DNA of 64,000 bases from the NCBI RefSeq assembly GCF_000332515.2, contig NZ_AOGZ02000014.1:1690001-1754000 (forward strand). Reading direction: 5' to 3'. The position numbers were made by a program, and so were the translations under genes. The DNA is from Leptospira wolbachii serovar Codice str. CDC. GTDB lineage: Bacteria; Spirochaetota; Leptospiria; Leptospirales; Leptospiraceae. Shown here one piece after another: positions 9,412-18,865 of the stretch. Positions within the stretch are counted from its first letter, which is position 1. Each line of letters opens with the position of its first letter. Below the pieces are notes generated by a model. The model did no database searches and was not told where the DNA came from. It worked only from the letters and a program-made list of their open reading frames with translations.

Positions 9412-10414
9412 AATTCAAATTCTATTGTTTGGTCTTACTCTATTTTTCTCTGTAATTTCTGTTTATTCTCAAACAGAAGACAAAGAAACCATCGAAATCA
9501 ATGCAAAGATTGAATTGGAAAAAGTCAGTCGTAATATTATCAATGCACTCCGTTATGGAAGGTTTGTTTTAGCAGATACCGAATGGAAAAAAATCCAATC
9601 AGAGATTTATAAATCTTATCCTGAATATGACTATTTAAATGGAAGTTTGTTGTATTCTCGAATGGAATGGCAAGAGGCAAAAGAAAGTTTAAATAAAGCT
9701 CTTAAAAAAGAACCAAACCATGAAGCCGCTAGTTTCCTACTCGGAATGATTTATGCGCAAGAAGACAGTTGGTCTGAAGCCAAAAATACTTGGATGGAAA
9801 CCAACCAAATCTCCCCTTACAATCCATTTTATCATTACAATCTGGGACTTGCTTATTATATTTTAAAAGATTATAACAATGCAATTTTATCTTTAAACAA
9901 ATCCTTAGAATACAAAGCAAACTACAACGAAGCAAAATTCATTTTAGCAAAAACTTATTTAGAACTTAATGAGACTGAAAAAGCAAAAGCAGAACTTGTA
10001 ACCATCTTAGAGCAAGACCCTAAACACATTCAAGCATCTCATTTGATGGGTCGTGTGGTTTATATTACAGAAAAAGATCCTAAAAAATCTCTCACTTATG
10101 TAAAAAATCCCAGACTTCTTGGATGGAGAGAGAAAAAAGTATATGCAAGATGTTATTTTGAAATTCGCAAATGGAGAGATGCTGAAAATCTACTGAGACC
10201 TATTGCCTACTCACCGTTTGCCGATGAGTACGACCAAAGTTTTTATTTGAATTTACTTTTGAATTTAGGGTATGATGAAAGGGCCAACGACTTCTTTCAC
10301 TTCATTCAAAAACAATCACAGAACGAATCAAAAATTGCTGAAGCTTACAGAATGTTACTCTCTTCCCAAGAGGGAAAAGATTTACTCTATCACTACTTCA
10401 AACTTCGATATTAA
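9401..10414 (+). CDS. Exported TPR-repeat protein
   Basis: 337 residues. Signal peptide at residues 1-23 (ending near VYSQT). At least four tetratricopeptide repeats lie between residues 60 and 215 (for example EWQEAKESLNKALKKEPNHE, DYNNAILSLNKSLEYKANYN, ETEKAKAELVTILEQDPKHI), with weaker helical repeats to the end. TPR arrays are protein-binding scaffolds; being periplasmic and the last gene after the SurA-like, radical-SAM and sugar-activating genes, it probably serves the same process, but that is inference. The start ATG overlaps the preceding stop by 11 bases. Confidence 0.82.
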   Translation: MKAKIQILLFGLTLFFSVISVYSQTEDKETIEINAKIELEKVSRNIINALRYGRFVLADTEWKKIQSEIYKSYPEYDYLNGSLLYSRMEWQEAKESLNKALKKEPNHEAASFLLGMIYAQEDSWSEAKNTWMETNQISPYNPFYHYNLGLAYYILKDYNNAILSLNKSLEYKANYNEAKFILAKTYLELNETEKAKAELVTILEQDPKHIQASHLMGRVVYITEKDPKKSLTYVKNPRLLGWREKKVYARCYFEIRKWRDAENLLRPIAYSPFADEYDQSFYLNLLLNLGYDERANDFFHFIQKQSQNESKIAEAYRMLLSSQEGKDLLYHYFKLRY

Positions 10415-10419
10415 TTTGT

Positions 10420-11091
10420 TTAAGAAACGACGATATCGGTTTTGGTTTGGGTGTATTTCCACTCTACTGCCACACGGATGAGTTTTTCGTTTTCCGTAAT
10501 GCTGAGTTTGGATTTGATCCGAGAACGCAAAGTTTCAATGGTGGGAGGAGCAAGACCCATATTGGCTGCAATTTCCTTCACAGGCATCCCTTCACCAATC
10601 ATCAGAAACACTTCTAATTCACGATTGGAAAGTCTATCAATGGGATCCTTTTCGTCTTTTTGAGAAGCCCTGTACAAATGTCCGAGCAGTCGAGTGGCTT
10701 GCGAGGAACTTACAAAATAATCACCTTTCAGAACTGTATGGATGGCTTCTACAATTTGTGTGGTTGTGTCTTCTTTAAACACATATCCCATAGCACCCAA
10801 TTTAAAGGCACGATCCACAAATGTATCATCCGTCAACATACTGATAATGATGACGGCGATATTTGGAAAAGTGGTTCTTAGACGTTTGAGTAACTGCAAA
10901 CCATTTTGGTTTTGTTTGAGTTGGATATCAATTAACACCAAACTTGGTTGCAGTTTTCCTATATCATTAAATGATTTTTCAATGTTATCCGCACTCCCGA
11001 TGCACTCTAAATCTTCTGATTTAGCAATTAAGTTTTGTAGTGCATCTACTACAAGAGGGTGGTCATCAACGATATAGACTTGTTTCTTCAT
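10420..11091 (-). CDS. NarL/FixJ-type response regulator
   Basis: 223 residues. The receiver domain (1-120) has the acidic pair VDD (Asp9-10), phosphoacceptor Asp55 (LVLIDIQL) and the conserved lysine in YVFKED. A LuxR-type helix-turn-helix lies at about 153-215 (LSNRELEVFLMIGEGMPVKE, then APPTIETLRSRIKSKL). It should bind DNA as a phospho-dimer. No sensor kinase is adjacent, so it is an orphan in this window. It sits 11 bases downstream of pntB on the same strand and may be cotranscribed with the transhydrogenase genes. Confidence 0.9.
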   Translation of the reverse strand: MKKQVYIVDDHPLVVDALQNLIAKSEDLECIGSADNIEKSFNDIGKLQPSLVLIDIQLKQNQNGLQLLKRLRTTFPNIAVIIISMLTDDTFVDRAFKLGAMGYVFKEDTTTQIVEAIHTVLKGDYFVSSSQATRLLGHLYRASQKDEKDPIDRLSNRELEVFLMIGEGMPVKEIAANMGLAPPTIETLRSRIKSKLSITENEKLIRVAVEWKYTQTKTDIVVS

Positions 11092-11102
11092 ATTTTCCGG
11101 CT

Positions 11103-12500
11103 CTAAGATTCTTTTAAAGCTGCGATCATCTCTTGAGTTGCTTTTTTACCATCACCAAACAACATCAAACAGTTGTCAGCAATGAAGAGTGGGTTAGGCA
11201 CTCCAGCAAATCCAGGACTCAAGGAACGTTTAATCACAACTACCGTTTTTGCATTTCCAACATCCAAAATCGGCATACCGGCAATCGGTGATTTTGGATC
11301 TGTTTTTGCAAGTGGGTTAGTGACATCATTCGCACCATTGACTATCACAACATCAACATTTTCGAAAGTACTATTGATCTCGTCCATCTCTTTCAATCGA
11401 TCATAAGGAATATCTGCTTCAGCAAGTAATACGTTCATATGGCCAGGCATACGACCAGCAACTGGATGAATTGCAAATGTTACATCGATACCGCGTGCAG
11501 TAAGAAGTTGGTATAAATCTCGCACAGTATGTTGCGCTTGTGCTACAGCCATACCATAACCAGGGACAATCACTACACTTCTTGCAACATCTAAGAGCAT
11601 TGCCACTTCATCGGCACTGGTTGATTTGATTTTACCAGAGTAAAAATCGCCATCATCTTTCATTTCTGTAGCGACAGCCCCGAATCCACCGAATAAAACA
11701 TTCGTCAAACTACGATTCATCGCTTTACACATGATTTGCGTTAGAATAATTCCAGAGGCTCCGACAAGAGATCCTGAAATGATAAGAACGTTATTATTGA
11801 GAACAAATCCTGTTGCTGAAGCTGCAATTCCTGAATAGGAGTTAAGAAGGGAAATTACAACCGGCATATCCGCCCCACCAATTGGGATCACGAGGAAGAT
11901 ACCAAGAAGTAAACTCACTCCACTTAAAATCCAATAAATAGATTCGTCCGTTGGTTCTAAACATCCATACACACCAAGTCCGACTGCGGTAAGACCGACT
12001 AGGATTTTTACTAGTTGGTCCCCTGGATAACGAACGGCTTTTTCTGTAATGAAACCTTGTAACTTACCGAAGGCGATAAAACTTCCAGAGAAGGTGATTC
12101 CACCAACAATCGCAGAGAAAACTATGGAAACAATCTCTTGGTAGTTGACTGCAAAAGCATACTTAGGAATAGAAAGTTGTAGTGCTGCACCGGCAACGAA
12201 AACAGAAGCAATCCCACCAAATCCATTGAGGACGGCAACGAGTTGTGGCATGGCAGTCATTTGGATTTTGATCGCTAAGATAATACCAATCACCGATCCA
12301 ATAAGAACACCAACAATAATCCAATCATAAGTTAAGATGGCTTGATCAAAGAGAGTTGCCACTACGGCGATAAACATACCCAAGGCACCGAGTAAGTTTC
12401 CTCGTGATGCCGTTTTTGGGTGAGCTAATTGTTTGATTCCAACAATGAAAAGTATGGAAGCAACGAGATAAGAAAGGTTAAGAATACTGACTAGTTCCAT
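11103..12500 (-). CDS. pntB: NAD(P) transhydrogenase subunit beta
   Basis: 465 residues, full length. The N-terminal half is the multi-helix proton channel (domain II); the C-terminal third (about 285-465) is the NADP(H)-binding domain III with VIVPGYGMAVAQAQHTV, HPVAGRMPGHMNVLLAEADI and NGANDVTNPLAK, which are diagnostic. It couples proton entry to hydride transfer from NADH to NADP+, supplying NADPH. The ATG overlaps the pntAB stop by one base (TAATG), indicating coupled translation. The NAD-binding PntAA subunit is not found in the window. Confidence 0.95.
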   Translation of the reverse strand: MELVSILNLSYLVASILFIVGIKQLAHPKTASRGNLLGALGMFIAVVATLFDQAILTYDWIIVGVLIGSVIGIILAIKIQMTAMPQLVAVLNGFGGIASVFVAGAALQLSIPKYAFAVNYQEIVSIVFSAIVGGITFSGSFIAFGKLQGFITEKAVRYPGDQLVKILVGLTAVGLGVYGCLEPTDESIYWILSGVSLLLGIFLVIPIGGADMPVVISLLNSYSGIAASATGFVLNNNVLIISGSLVGASGIILTQIMCKAMNRSLTNVLFGGFGAVATEMKDDGDFYSGKIKSTSADEVAMLLDVARSVVIVPGYGMAVAQAQHTVRDLYQLLTARGIDVTFAIHPVAGRMPGHMNVLLAEADIPYDRLKEMDEINSTFENVDVVIVNGANDVTNPLAKTDPKSPIAGMPILDVGNAKTVVVIKRSLSPGFAGVPNPLFIADNCLMLFGDGKKATQEMIAALKES

Positions 12501-12790
12501 TATTTTGGTGAATCCTTTTTCTTAAACATTCCGAGCATTCTGTGAGTCACAAGAAACCCACCTACTACGTTGATCGTAGCAAAAATAACAGAGAGAAGGC
12601 CCAAAATTTTGGTGATGTTACTTTCTTGGATTCCGGCAGCATAGAGGGCACCAATTAAGGTAATGCCGGAAATGGCGTTGGAACCCGACATAAGAGGGGT
12701 GTGGAGGATGGGAGGGATTTTTGTGATGATTTCAAATCCCACGAAGATCGCGAGAACGAAAATCGTGACGGCTGTAACAAATATTTCCAT
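12500..12790 (-). CDS. pntAB: NAD(P) transhydrogenase alpha, membrane part
   Basis: 96-residue protein equal to the C-terminal membrane part of PntA: three to four hydrophobic helices and the conserved segment TPLMSGSNAISGITLIGAL. In split transhydrogenases this is encoded separately (PntAB) from the soluble NAD-binding part (PntAA). It forms the proton path together with PntB, whose start overlaps its stop. Upstream is only a non-coding gap and a divergent lipoprotein gene, so PntAA must be encoded elsewhere or be absent. Confidence 0.92.
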   Translation of the reverse strand: MEIFVTAVTIFVLAIFVGFEIITKIPPILHTPLMSGSNAISGITLIGALYAAGIQESNITKILGLLSVIFATINVVGGFLVTHRMLGMFKKKDSPK

Positions 12791-12985
12791 ATACTAGAAG
12801 TAGTTATGGAAAAATTGGCCATTTTGGAAACAAAATTTTACATGGTTTCGCCACCTCGCTTCGCCTGGAAGGTGGTTTTCCCGAATTTTCAGGCTCTATG
12901 CCAAATTCTTCCCCTCACAACTGATGAAAAAGACTTCGAAAGAGACCAGAGAACACCAACTCTTTGTTAGTGTTACTTTTTCTCT

Positions 12986-12991
12986 TTGACA
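12986..12991 (+). promoter_or_regulatory. Candidate -35 box (TTGACA)
   Basis: A perfect TTGACA stands 41 bases before the ATG at 13032. The expected -10 position about 17 bases on is AT-rich (AAATTT) but a poor match to TATAAT, so the promoter call is tentative. The rest of the 240-base gap between pntAB and this gene shows no convincing gene. Confidence 0.35.
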
Positions 12992-13031
12992 ATACCTTTG
13001 TTTCCATCAAATTTTTTGGTAGGTCCCAACC

Positions 13032-14740
13032 ATGAAATCATATTTAGTTTTGTTTTTTTTCTCTGCAATTGCCAAATCAGCTGGTACCACACTCGCGTTT
13101 CGCCTAGCCCGGGCACAGAACTGCCACTTCCAGAAGGGCCAAACCTACTTAGAGAAGCAGGAACTTCCTGTTTCGTTTCCCAAATAATGTTTAAAGAAGT
13201 GGGTGCCATCGATGAAAACTTTATTGGAAATTTCCCTGCCATAGATACCCAATTCATTGAAAATATCCGAACCGACTTAAAACTAAAAAATACAAACACG
13301 AGACACATTAAAGAAATTTATGGGATTCCGGAATCCTTGTCCTATCTGAAAGAACTAGAGTCACTTCGCAAAGAAAAGTCATTTGAACGTTTTAAACAAA
13401 TTCAAAACTTAACAATCGACGAGCAAAATAAGAAGACTATACTGAAATATGCAGAAATAGTAGATTCAGATACATTCTTTCATTCTTCCGATAAATATCC
13501 GTTGTATCATGAAATCGAAAATTGTGACACATACTACCACTTGTTTTATTCAAAAAGAGAAAAAGACAATTACAACATCGTGTTATTCTTAGTATCTCTC
13601 GGAATCATTCCTACAGTGAACTACGAAAATCATTATTTTACAGTTTATACACGAAAGGCTTATGAAACAAAACTTACAAACATAACTTATAAATTTGGAT
13701 ATAGAAGGCTATTGTCATGGCTTCTATTACCTACATTTAATTTTTTTAATGAAGTAGAAAACTATAACAACGACTACCGATTTTTTGATCATACCAAAGA
13801 CCAGTTTTTGTCTGCCTTAGAAAATAAACATAGCCAACCACTTCCTATCAAACGATTGAATCCGGTTTATGGCGATATACTCGGTGAAAATTACACTTCC
13901 GATTCACAACTGTTTAAAACACGCATTCCGATAGATAAACGTTTTGCTGTAATTCGTGATGGAAAATACAATGTTAGTTTTTTTGACCCCATCCATGGAC
14001 TTTTTAAAATCCAAGCCATCAATGTGAATGAAAAATTAAATTCAGATATCATTACTAACGGTTTTGAAAAAACGCTAAAAACCTTTATTACAACCAATCT
14101 AGTTGATAAAATAAAGAAAAACTATCCTAAGTCTGGAATCATCCATGAAATCTATTCATCCGAATACAGGGACGGAACTTATACCTTCACATTAGAAGTT
14201 GCAAAACCAGAAGCAGGAAAGGACCAGTTCAAAAAAGAATATTATGTATTCTCTTGTTTCAAATCCCAAAGTCAAATTTATATCCTTTCCCGAAGTTTGC
14301 CAAACGAAACAAGTCGAGAAACCTTACCTAAGTTAGCAGAATCAAGTATCTTAGATTTTTATCCTCAAGTTACATTCCAATCCAAATACATTGAACCTAA
14401 ACCTCTCGACTTAGACATTGCTATGACAAATGGGAGGAAACAGGGTGGTGGCGAAGAAGACGAAGTTGATAACGACGACGATGAGGATGACGAAGAAGAG
14501 GAAGAACTGGCAGGCGGCGGAGGGGGAGGTAGTGCAGCCATGGGAGAGATTGATCTCGGAGGTCTTATTTCTCTTTTAAAAGAAAGGACTCATATCCCTC
14601 GAAACAAAATGGATATCAAACCCGGACGTTTCAAATTCAATAATGCACGTTTCAATCCTCCCAAAATGAATAGTTCAAAGTTTCACTTTAAGCCTGGGCG
14701 AACCAAAAACTTTTCCAGTCCAGCCAAATGGAGAAAGTAG
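13032..14740 (+). CDS. Large putative lipoprotein, frame interrupted at a poly-T tract
   Basis: The long frame (to 14740) has no good ATG near its N-terminus. The ATG at 13032 encodes the start of a signal peptide (MKSYLVLFFF) but, through a run of eight T at 13053-13060, reads into a frame that stops at 13187. Nine T would join it to the long frame, giving FFFLCNCQISWYHTRV and a product of about 569 residues with a candidate lipidated cysteine at residue 12 or 14. The long frame is clearly coding for over 500 residues; near residues 480-515 it has an acidic run followed by a glycine run, and the C-terminus is basic and repetitive (PGRFKFNNARFNPPKMN, HFKPGRTKNF). No known family. It could be phase-variable, a pseudogene or a base-call error. 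Confidence 0.65.
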
Positions 14741-14754
14741 GTTTTGTTAAACGA

Positions 14755-14779
14755 AACGAGTAAATCAAGACCACTCGTT
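14755..14779. other. Short dyad between convergent genes
   Basis: AACGAGT and ACTCGTT (7-base arms, 11-base loop) lie between the stop of the large lipoprotein and the end of the convergent beta-propeller gene. There is no U-run immediately after the stem in either direction, so terminator function is only possible. Confidence 0.3.
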
Positions 14780-14832
14780 ATCAAAAAAATTTAATAATAT
14801 ATAAGCGAGGCTTAAAGAATACTGTGTCCCTC

Positions 14833-16248
14833 CTACTTATACTTACTTAAAAAAGCATCGGTCGTTCCTTGTTTGAATTGGCCATCAAAACTTCCATCGG
14901 TAGATCCAGACACATATAAAGTTCCATATTTATCAGAAGAAATTCCCCTTCCATAAATAGTGGAACCACTACTTCCCGAAGTACGAATCCAAATCAGGTT
15001 TCCATTTGCATCGTATTTGGTTAGATAAGCATCTTGAAGACCACTGCGGGCGATACCATTCAAAGTGCCCGTGGTATTTCCGGTGGTATAAATATGGGAT
15101 GCATTGTCTGCAAAAACTTGGCTGACATTAGTAATAGAACTTCCTCCGCCACCCAAAAGGCGAGTCCAAAGTTTATCACCTGTTACACTAAATTTTGTAA
15201 GGATCTGTACAGTTCCTCCATCTTTAATTTGACTATCAATATCTGCATTCACATCTCCGGTAAGATAAACAGATCCTTTTTTATCGACAGATAACGCACG
15301 CAAGGTAGTAGAGGCAGTTCCACCTGCTAGTCCGAGATAACGAACCCATTTGAAAGCACCATTGTTAGAATCTAAGGACAATAAATATGAATCTGTCAGT
15401 CCACCAGGAAGGTTAGTTCCTAAAAATGATCCTACACCACTAACAGTACCAGTGGCTAAAATACTCTTTGAGTAAGGATCATATTGAATTTGTTGTCCAT
15501 ACGCAGCAAAACTTGCCTGACCAATCAACCTAGACCATCCGAAATCTCCATTTCGATTGTATTTAATGACAAAAATGTTCCGATTGCCACCTGCAACATC
15601 GCCATTTAAATATGTTTCTTCTGTATTTCCTGTTATGAAAGCGCTGCCATCTGCATCCGTTGTGACCCCATAGCCCAAAAAATCGACTCCTGAAGGTATG
15701 ATTCTTGTCCATAAGACAGTTCCAGATGGATTAAGTTTAATAAGTAAACTCCCTGTTGCACTTGCAGGAAGTTCATTAAAAGGTGCATCTGAAGTACCTA
15801 CAATATAAATATCACCAAACCTATCAATGTGAGCTAATTCTGGTGCAGAAGAAGCTACTCCCAAACTTCCCATTTGTTTTAACCAAAGTAAGTTTCCTTC
15901 TCGATCATACTTTGCTAAAAAAATATCATTAAGTGATCCTGAAGATATTTTCATCTGACCAGCTAACGATCCCGAGGTAGTTCCCACAGAATATATATTT
16001 CCATTTCTTTCTGTTGCAGTTGACGACGAAAATGTATTTACTCCACCAGCACCCAAAAGCCTGGTCCATTCTTTGACACCTTGGTTGTCTTGCGGAATTT
16101 CCCAACATTCCCAATCTTCTGAAAAACAACGAAGGAATTGTGTTTTCCAAAAATCCTTTGATTGTGAATCAGATGGGTTGTTAAACGGCACAGCTTTGCA
16201 TTGCAATGTAATCAAAACCATAGGAAGTAGCCAAAATCGCATTTGCAT
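14833..16248 (-). CDS. SBBP beta-propeller lipoprotein
   Basis: 471 residues. Lipoprotein signal with lipobox LQC at about residue 17. The mature protein is a chain of repeats of about 50-60 residues of the form 'D..GN.Y..G.T.G....' and 'FL.KYD..GN..W...' (NGNIYSVGTTSGSLAGQ, FLAKYDREGNLLWLKQMG, AYLTKYDANGNLIWIRTSG, LYVSGSTDGSFDGQ), the seven-bladed-propeller-like SBBP repeat. Such surface lipoproteins are abundant in Leptospira; their ligands are unknown. The N-terminal 45 residues contain a small cysteine cluster (RCFSEDWECWEI). Confidence 0.85.
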   Translation of the reverse strand: MQMRFWLLPMVLITLQCKAVPFNNPSDSQSKDFWKTQFLRCFSEDWECWEIPQDNQGVKEWTRLLGAGGVNTFSSSTATERNGNIYSVGTTSGSLAGQMKISSGSLNDIFLAKYDREGNLLWLKQMGSLGVASSAPELAHIDRFGDIYIVGTSDAPFNELPASATGSLLIKLNPSGTVLWTRIIPSGVDFLGYGVTTDADGSAFITGNTEETYLNGDVAGGNRNIFVIKYNRNGDFGWSRLIGQASFAAYGQQIQYDPYSKSILATGTVSGVGSFLGTNLPGGLTDSYLLSLDSNNGAFKWVRYLGLAGGTASTTLRALSVDKKGSVYLTGDVNADIDSQIKDGGTVQILTKFSVTGDKLWTRLLGGGGSSITNVSQVFADNASHIYTTGNTTGTLNGIARSGLQDAYLTKYDANGNLIWIRTSGSSGSTIYGRGISSDKYGTLYVSGSTDGSFDGQFKQGTTDAFLSKYK

Positions 16249-16299
16249 AGAAAATCCTATAAATTAAAGGTCAGGAATTTTTACAACACTCACATTGAC

Positions 16300-17016
16300 T
16301 CACCCAAGAGAAGGATCTGTCATTCCTAATTCGGCAAATCCTTTGTTTCGAAGCAAACAGGAATCACATTTTCCGCAGGGTTTCCCACGTACAGGATCGT
16401 AACAAGAATGAGTATCTTTCAACGGAACTTGTAGTTCCAAAGCCCTTTGGATGATTTCTTTTTTGGACATTGTAAGTAGTGGTGTTTTGATTTGGATCGA
16501 ATGATCCCCTGTAACACCTGTTTTAGTTCCTAAATTGACCATGGCTTGATAGGCACGAATAAACTCAGGACGGCAATCAGGATATCCCGAATAATCTAAA
16601 GCGTTCACACCAATATAAACTGAGTCGTATCCATGCCCCTCTGCCAAAGAAATGGCAAAAGATAAAAACAATATATTGCGACCTGGCACATAGGTATTGG
16701 GAATTTCAGTGGAATTAGAATCTAAAATCTTTCCTGCATTCTTTCGAACTTTCAGTTTCTTTTCAGTTAAGGAACTTCCTAAAAAAAACTCAGGATCCAA
16801 TTTTTGCACTACATGAGGAATCCCCAAACGGCTTGTGATGAGTTTACTTTTTTTTAACTCAATGATGTGTTTTTGAGAATAGTTAAAAGAGATAGCAAGG
16901 ATCGGAGGTTTTTTGACCTTGGGATACCCATATTCCTGTAGCGCTTCATATAAACAAGTGGTTGAATCCAAACCACCTGACAGAAGTACAACGGCTCCCT
17001 TCGACTTCGTGGACAT
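16300..17016 (-). CDS. queC: 7-cyano-7-deazaguanine synthase
   Basis: 238 residues, normal family length. The PP-loop SGGLDSTTCLYEAL near residue 13 binds ATP; the C-terminal zinc site is CYDPVRGKPCGKCDSC; VPGRNILFLSFA is another conserved family segment. It converts 7-carboxy-7-deazaguanine to preQ0 with ammonia and ATP, in the queuosine pathway. It follows queD by nine bases on the same strand. queE, which makes its substrate, is not in the window. Confidence 0.95.
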   Translation of the reverse strand: MSTKSKGAVVLLSGGLDSTTCLYEALQEYGYPKVKKPPILAISFNYSQKHIIELKKSKLITSRLGIPHVVQKLDPEFFLGSSLTEKKLKVRKNAGKILDSNSTEIPNTYVPGRNILFLSFAISLAEGHGYDSVYIGVNALDYSGYPDCRPEFIRAYQAMVNLGTKTGVTGDHSIQIKTPLLTMSKKEIIQRALELQVPLKDTHSCYDPVRGKPCGKCDSCLLRNKGFAELGMTDPSLG

Positions 17017-17025
17017 ACAAAAATC

Positions 17026-17397
17026 CTATTTAGGCCCTCTGTAGACACAGGAACTTGTACAGGTTTCGTAAATGGTAATTTTGTCGAGAAGAGGAAGTTT
17101 TGGTTTCAATTGGTTCCAGAGCCATACCGCAATGTTTTCGCTGGTTGGATTTTCTAAACCCACAACATCATTTAATACATAATGATCCAACTTAGCATCT
17201 AATATGGGTTTGACGAGTCCTTTCAGTTCCCCAAAGTCCATAAGCCATCCAGTATGTGGATCTATTTGACCTTTGAGTGTAACAGAAAAACGGAAACTAT
17301 GGCCGTGCATCCTGCGACATTTATGCCCTTCCGGAACATTTGGTAAAAAATGGGCCGCTTCAAAACCAAAGGTTTTGGAAAGTTCAATCTCTTCCAT
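17026..17397 (-). CDS. queD: 6-carboxytetrahydropterin synthase
   Basis: 123 residues from the ATG at 17397, which overlaps the purF stop by one base (TAATG); a longer upstream frame exists but would overlap purF and lengthen the protein beyond family norm. The zinc histidines are in FEAAHFLP and MHGHSF, and the catalytic cysteine in HKCRRMHGH; NPTSENIAVWLWNQL and YETCTSSCVYRG complete the family pattern. It makes 6-carboxy-5,6,7,8-tetrahydropterin from 7,8-dihydroneopterin triphosphate for queuosine. Confidence 0.93.
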   Translation of the reverse strand: MEEIELSKTFGFEAAHFLPNVPEGHKCRRMHGHSFRFSVTLKGQIDPHTGWLMDFGELKGLVKPILDAKLDHYVLNDVVGLENPTSENIAVWLWNQLKPKLPLLDKITIYETCTSSCVYRGPK

Positions 17398-18824
17398 TAC
17401 TCTTCCGTCGCGTATTCCGTAAACAGTGACTTTTGGTTTCCGGCATGGTCTTGGAATTCTACAGGGTAATTGGATGTAAAACAAGCATCACAGAACCCAC
17501 CACCTTTATGTCCTTCCACCGCTTTGTGCATTGTATCCAATGTTAAATAAGCAAGTGTATCTACGCGAAGATACTTTTGGATTTCATCAATACTATGGGT
17601 TGATGCGATGAGTTCCTTGTGAGTCGGAATGTCGATTCCGTAATAACAAGGGGAAACTGTAGGCGGTGCAGAAACTCTAAAATGAATTTCCTTAGCACCA
17701 GCATTCCGAATCATTTTTATGATTTTTCGGCTTGTGGTTCCGCGCATCACCGAGTCATCAATGATCACCACGCGTTTTCCATTCACTACTTCTTTCACCA
17801 CATTGTATTTGATTTTGGCTCCAAAGTCCCGAATCTTTTGGTCCGGTTCAATGAAGGTTCTACCAATATAATGAGAACGTACAAGGCCACTTTGGTAAGG
17901 AATCCCAGACTCTTCACTATATCCGAGTGCTGCAATATTGGCAGAATCGGGAACAGGAATTACCACATCGGCTTCCACGGGCATAACACGCGCTAATTGG
18001 CGGCCGAGAGATTTTCTTACTTTGTAAACAGATTCTTCAAAAATATAAGAATCGGGTCTTGCAAAATAAATATATTCAAAAATACAAAGACTTGGTTTTG
18101 CTTTTGGAAACGGATAGAGAGAACGCACTCCAGTATGGTCAATCACAACCATCTCACCTGGTTCTACATCACGCACATATTCTGTTTCTGTAATGTCGAA
18201 GGCACAAGTTTCGGAAGCGAATACAATCGCCCCATCCGACCGTTTTCCCATCACAAGTGGTCGGAATCCATTGGGATCTCGAACCGCAATTAGATATCGA
18301 GGAGTTAAAACTAACAGAGAGTAAGCACCGCGAACTTGGGAGAGTGACTCACAGAGTGCCTCTAACAAATCCGTTTTATGGCTTTTTGCCATAAGGTGGA
18401 CAATGACTTCCGAATCGATGGTGGTTTGGAAGATAGATCCGTCTCTTTCGAGGCGATTTCTAATATCCCAAGAGTTCACCAGGTTTCCGTTGTGTGCCAG
18501 AGCCACAGGACCTAAGTGGGATTCCACGCGGATGGGCTGAGCATTTCGTAAAAAACTAGCTCCCGTTGTGGAATACCGGTTATGGCCAATGGCCGAATCT
18601 CCAATGAGCTCTTTGATCTTCGGTTGAGTGAAGATATTTGCCACGAGACCCATATTGGCATACCGGTATAAGTGAGATCCATCGGTTGTGACGATCCCAC
18701 TGGACTCCTGGCCTCGGTGTTGCATTGAGTACAAACCTAGGTAGGTAAAATTAGCAGCTTCCTTGCTATTGTAGATGCCGAATATGGCACATTCTTCTTT
18801 TGGTTTGTCAGATTGGAGAATCAT
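17397..18824 (-). CDS. purF: Amidophosphoribosyltransferase
   Basis: 475 residues. The N-terminal glutaminase domain carries the nucleophile near residue 12 (KEECAIFGIYN, where a short propeptide is normally removed before the cysteine) with HRGQESSGI; the C-terminal phosphoribosyltransferase domain has the PRPP loop VVIIDDSVMRGTTS. It catalyses the first committed step of purine synthesis from PRPP and glutamine. The C-terminal cysteines (YYGIDIPTH, GFCDACFTSNYP) match the iron-sulfur-type PurF. It heads the purF-queD-queC unit and is divergent from rnd. Confidence 0.96.
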   Translation of the reverse strand: MILQSDKPKEECAIFGIYNSKEAANFTYLGLYSMQHRGQESSGIVTTDGSHLYRYANMGLVANIFTQPKIKELIGDSAIGHNRYSTTGASFLRNAQPIRVESHLGPVALAHNGNLVNSWDIRNRLERDGSIFQTTIDSEVIVHLMAKSHKTDLLEALCESLSQVRGAYSLLVLTPRYLIAVRDPNGFRPLVMGKRSDGAIVFASETCAFDITETEYVRDVEPGEMVVIDHTGVRSLYPFPKAKPSLCIFEYIYFARPDSYIFEESVYKVRKSLGRQLARVMPVEADVVIPVPDSANIAALGYSEESGIPYQSGLVRSHYIGRTFIEPDQKIRDFGAKIKYNVVKEVVNGKRVVIIDDSVMRGTTSRKIIKMIRNAGAKEIHFRVSAPPTVSPCYYGIDIPTHKELIASTHSIDEIQKYLRVDTLAYLTLDTMHKAVEGHKGGGFCDACFTSNYPVEFQDHAGNQKSLFTEYATEE

Positions 18825-18865
18825 TGTTAGAATGACAATTGCAGTATTTCCAAAATCCCAATTAG

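Noticed and set aside
12701..12970. 89-codon frame over pntAB and the gap before the large lipoprotein
   Set aside because: Antisense to pntAB, no ribosome site, no signal or family resemblance.
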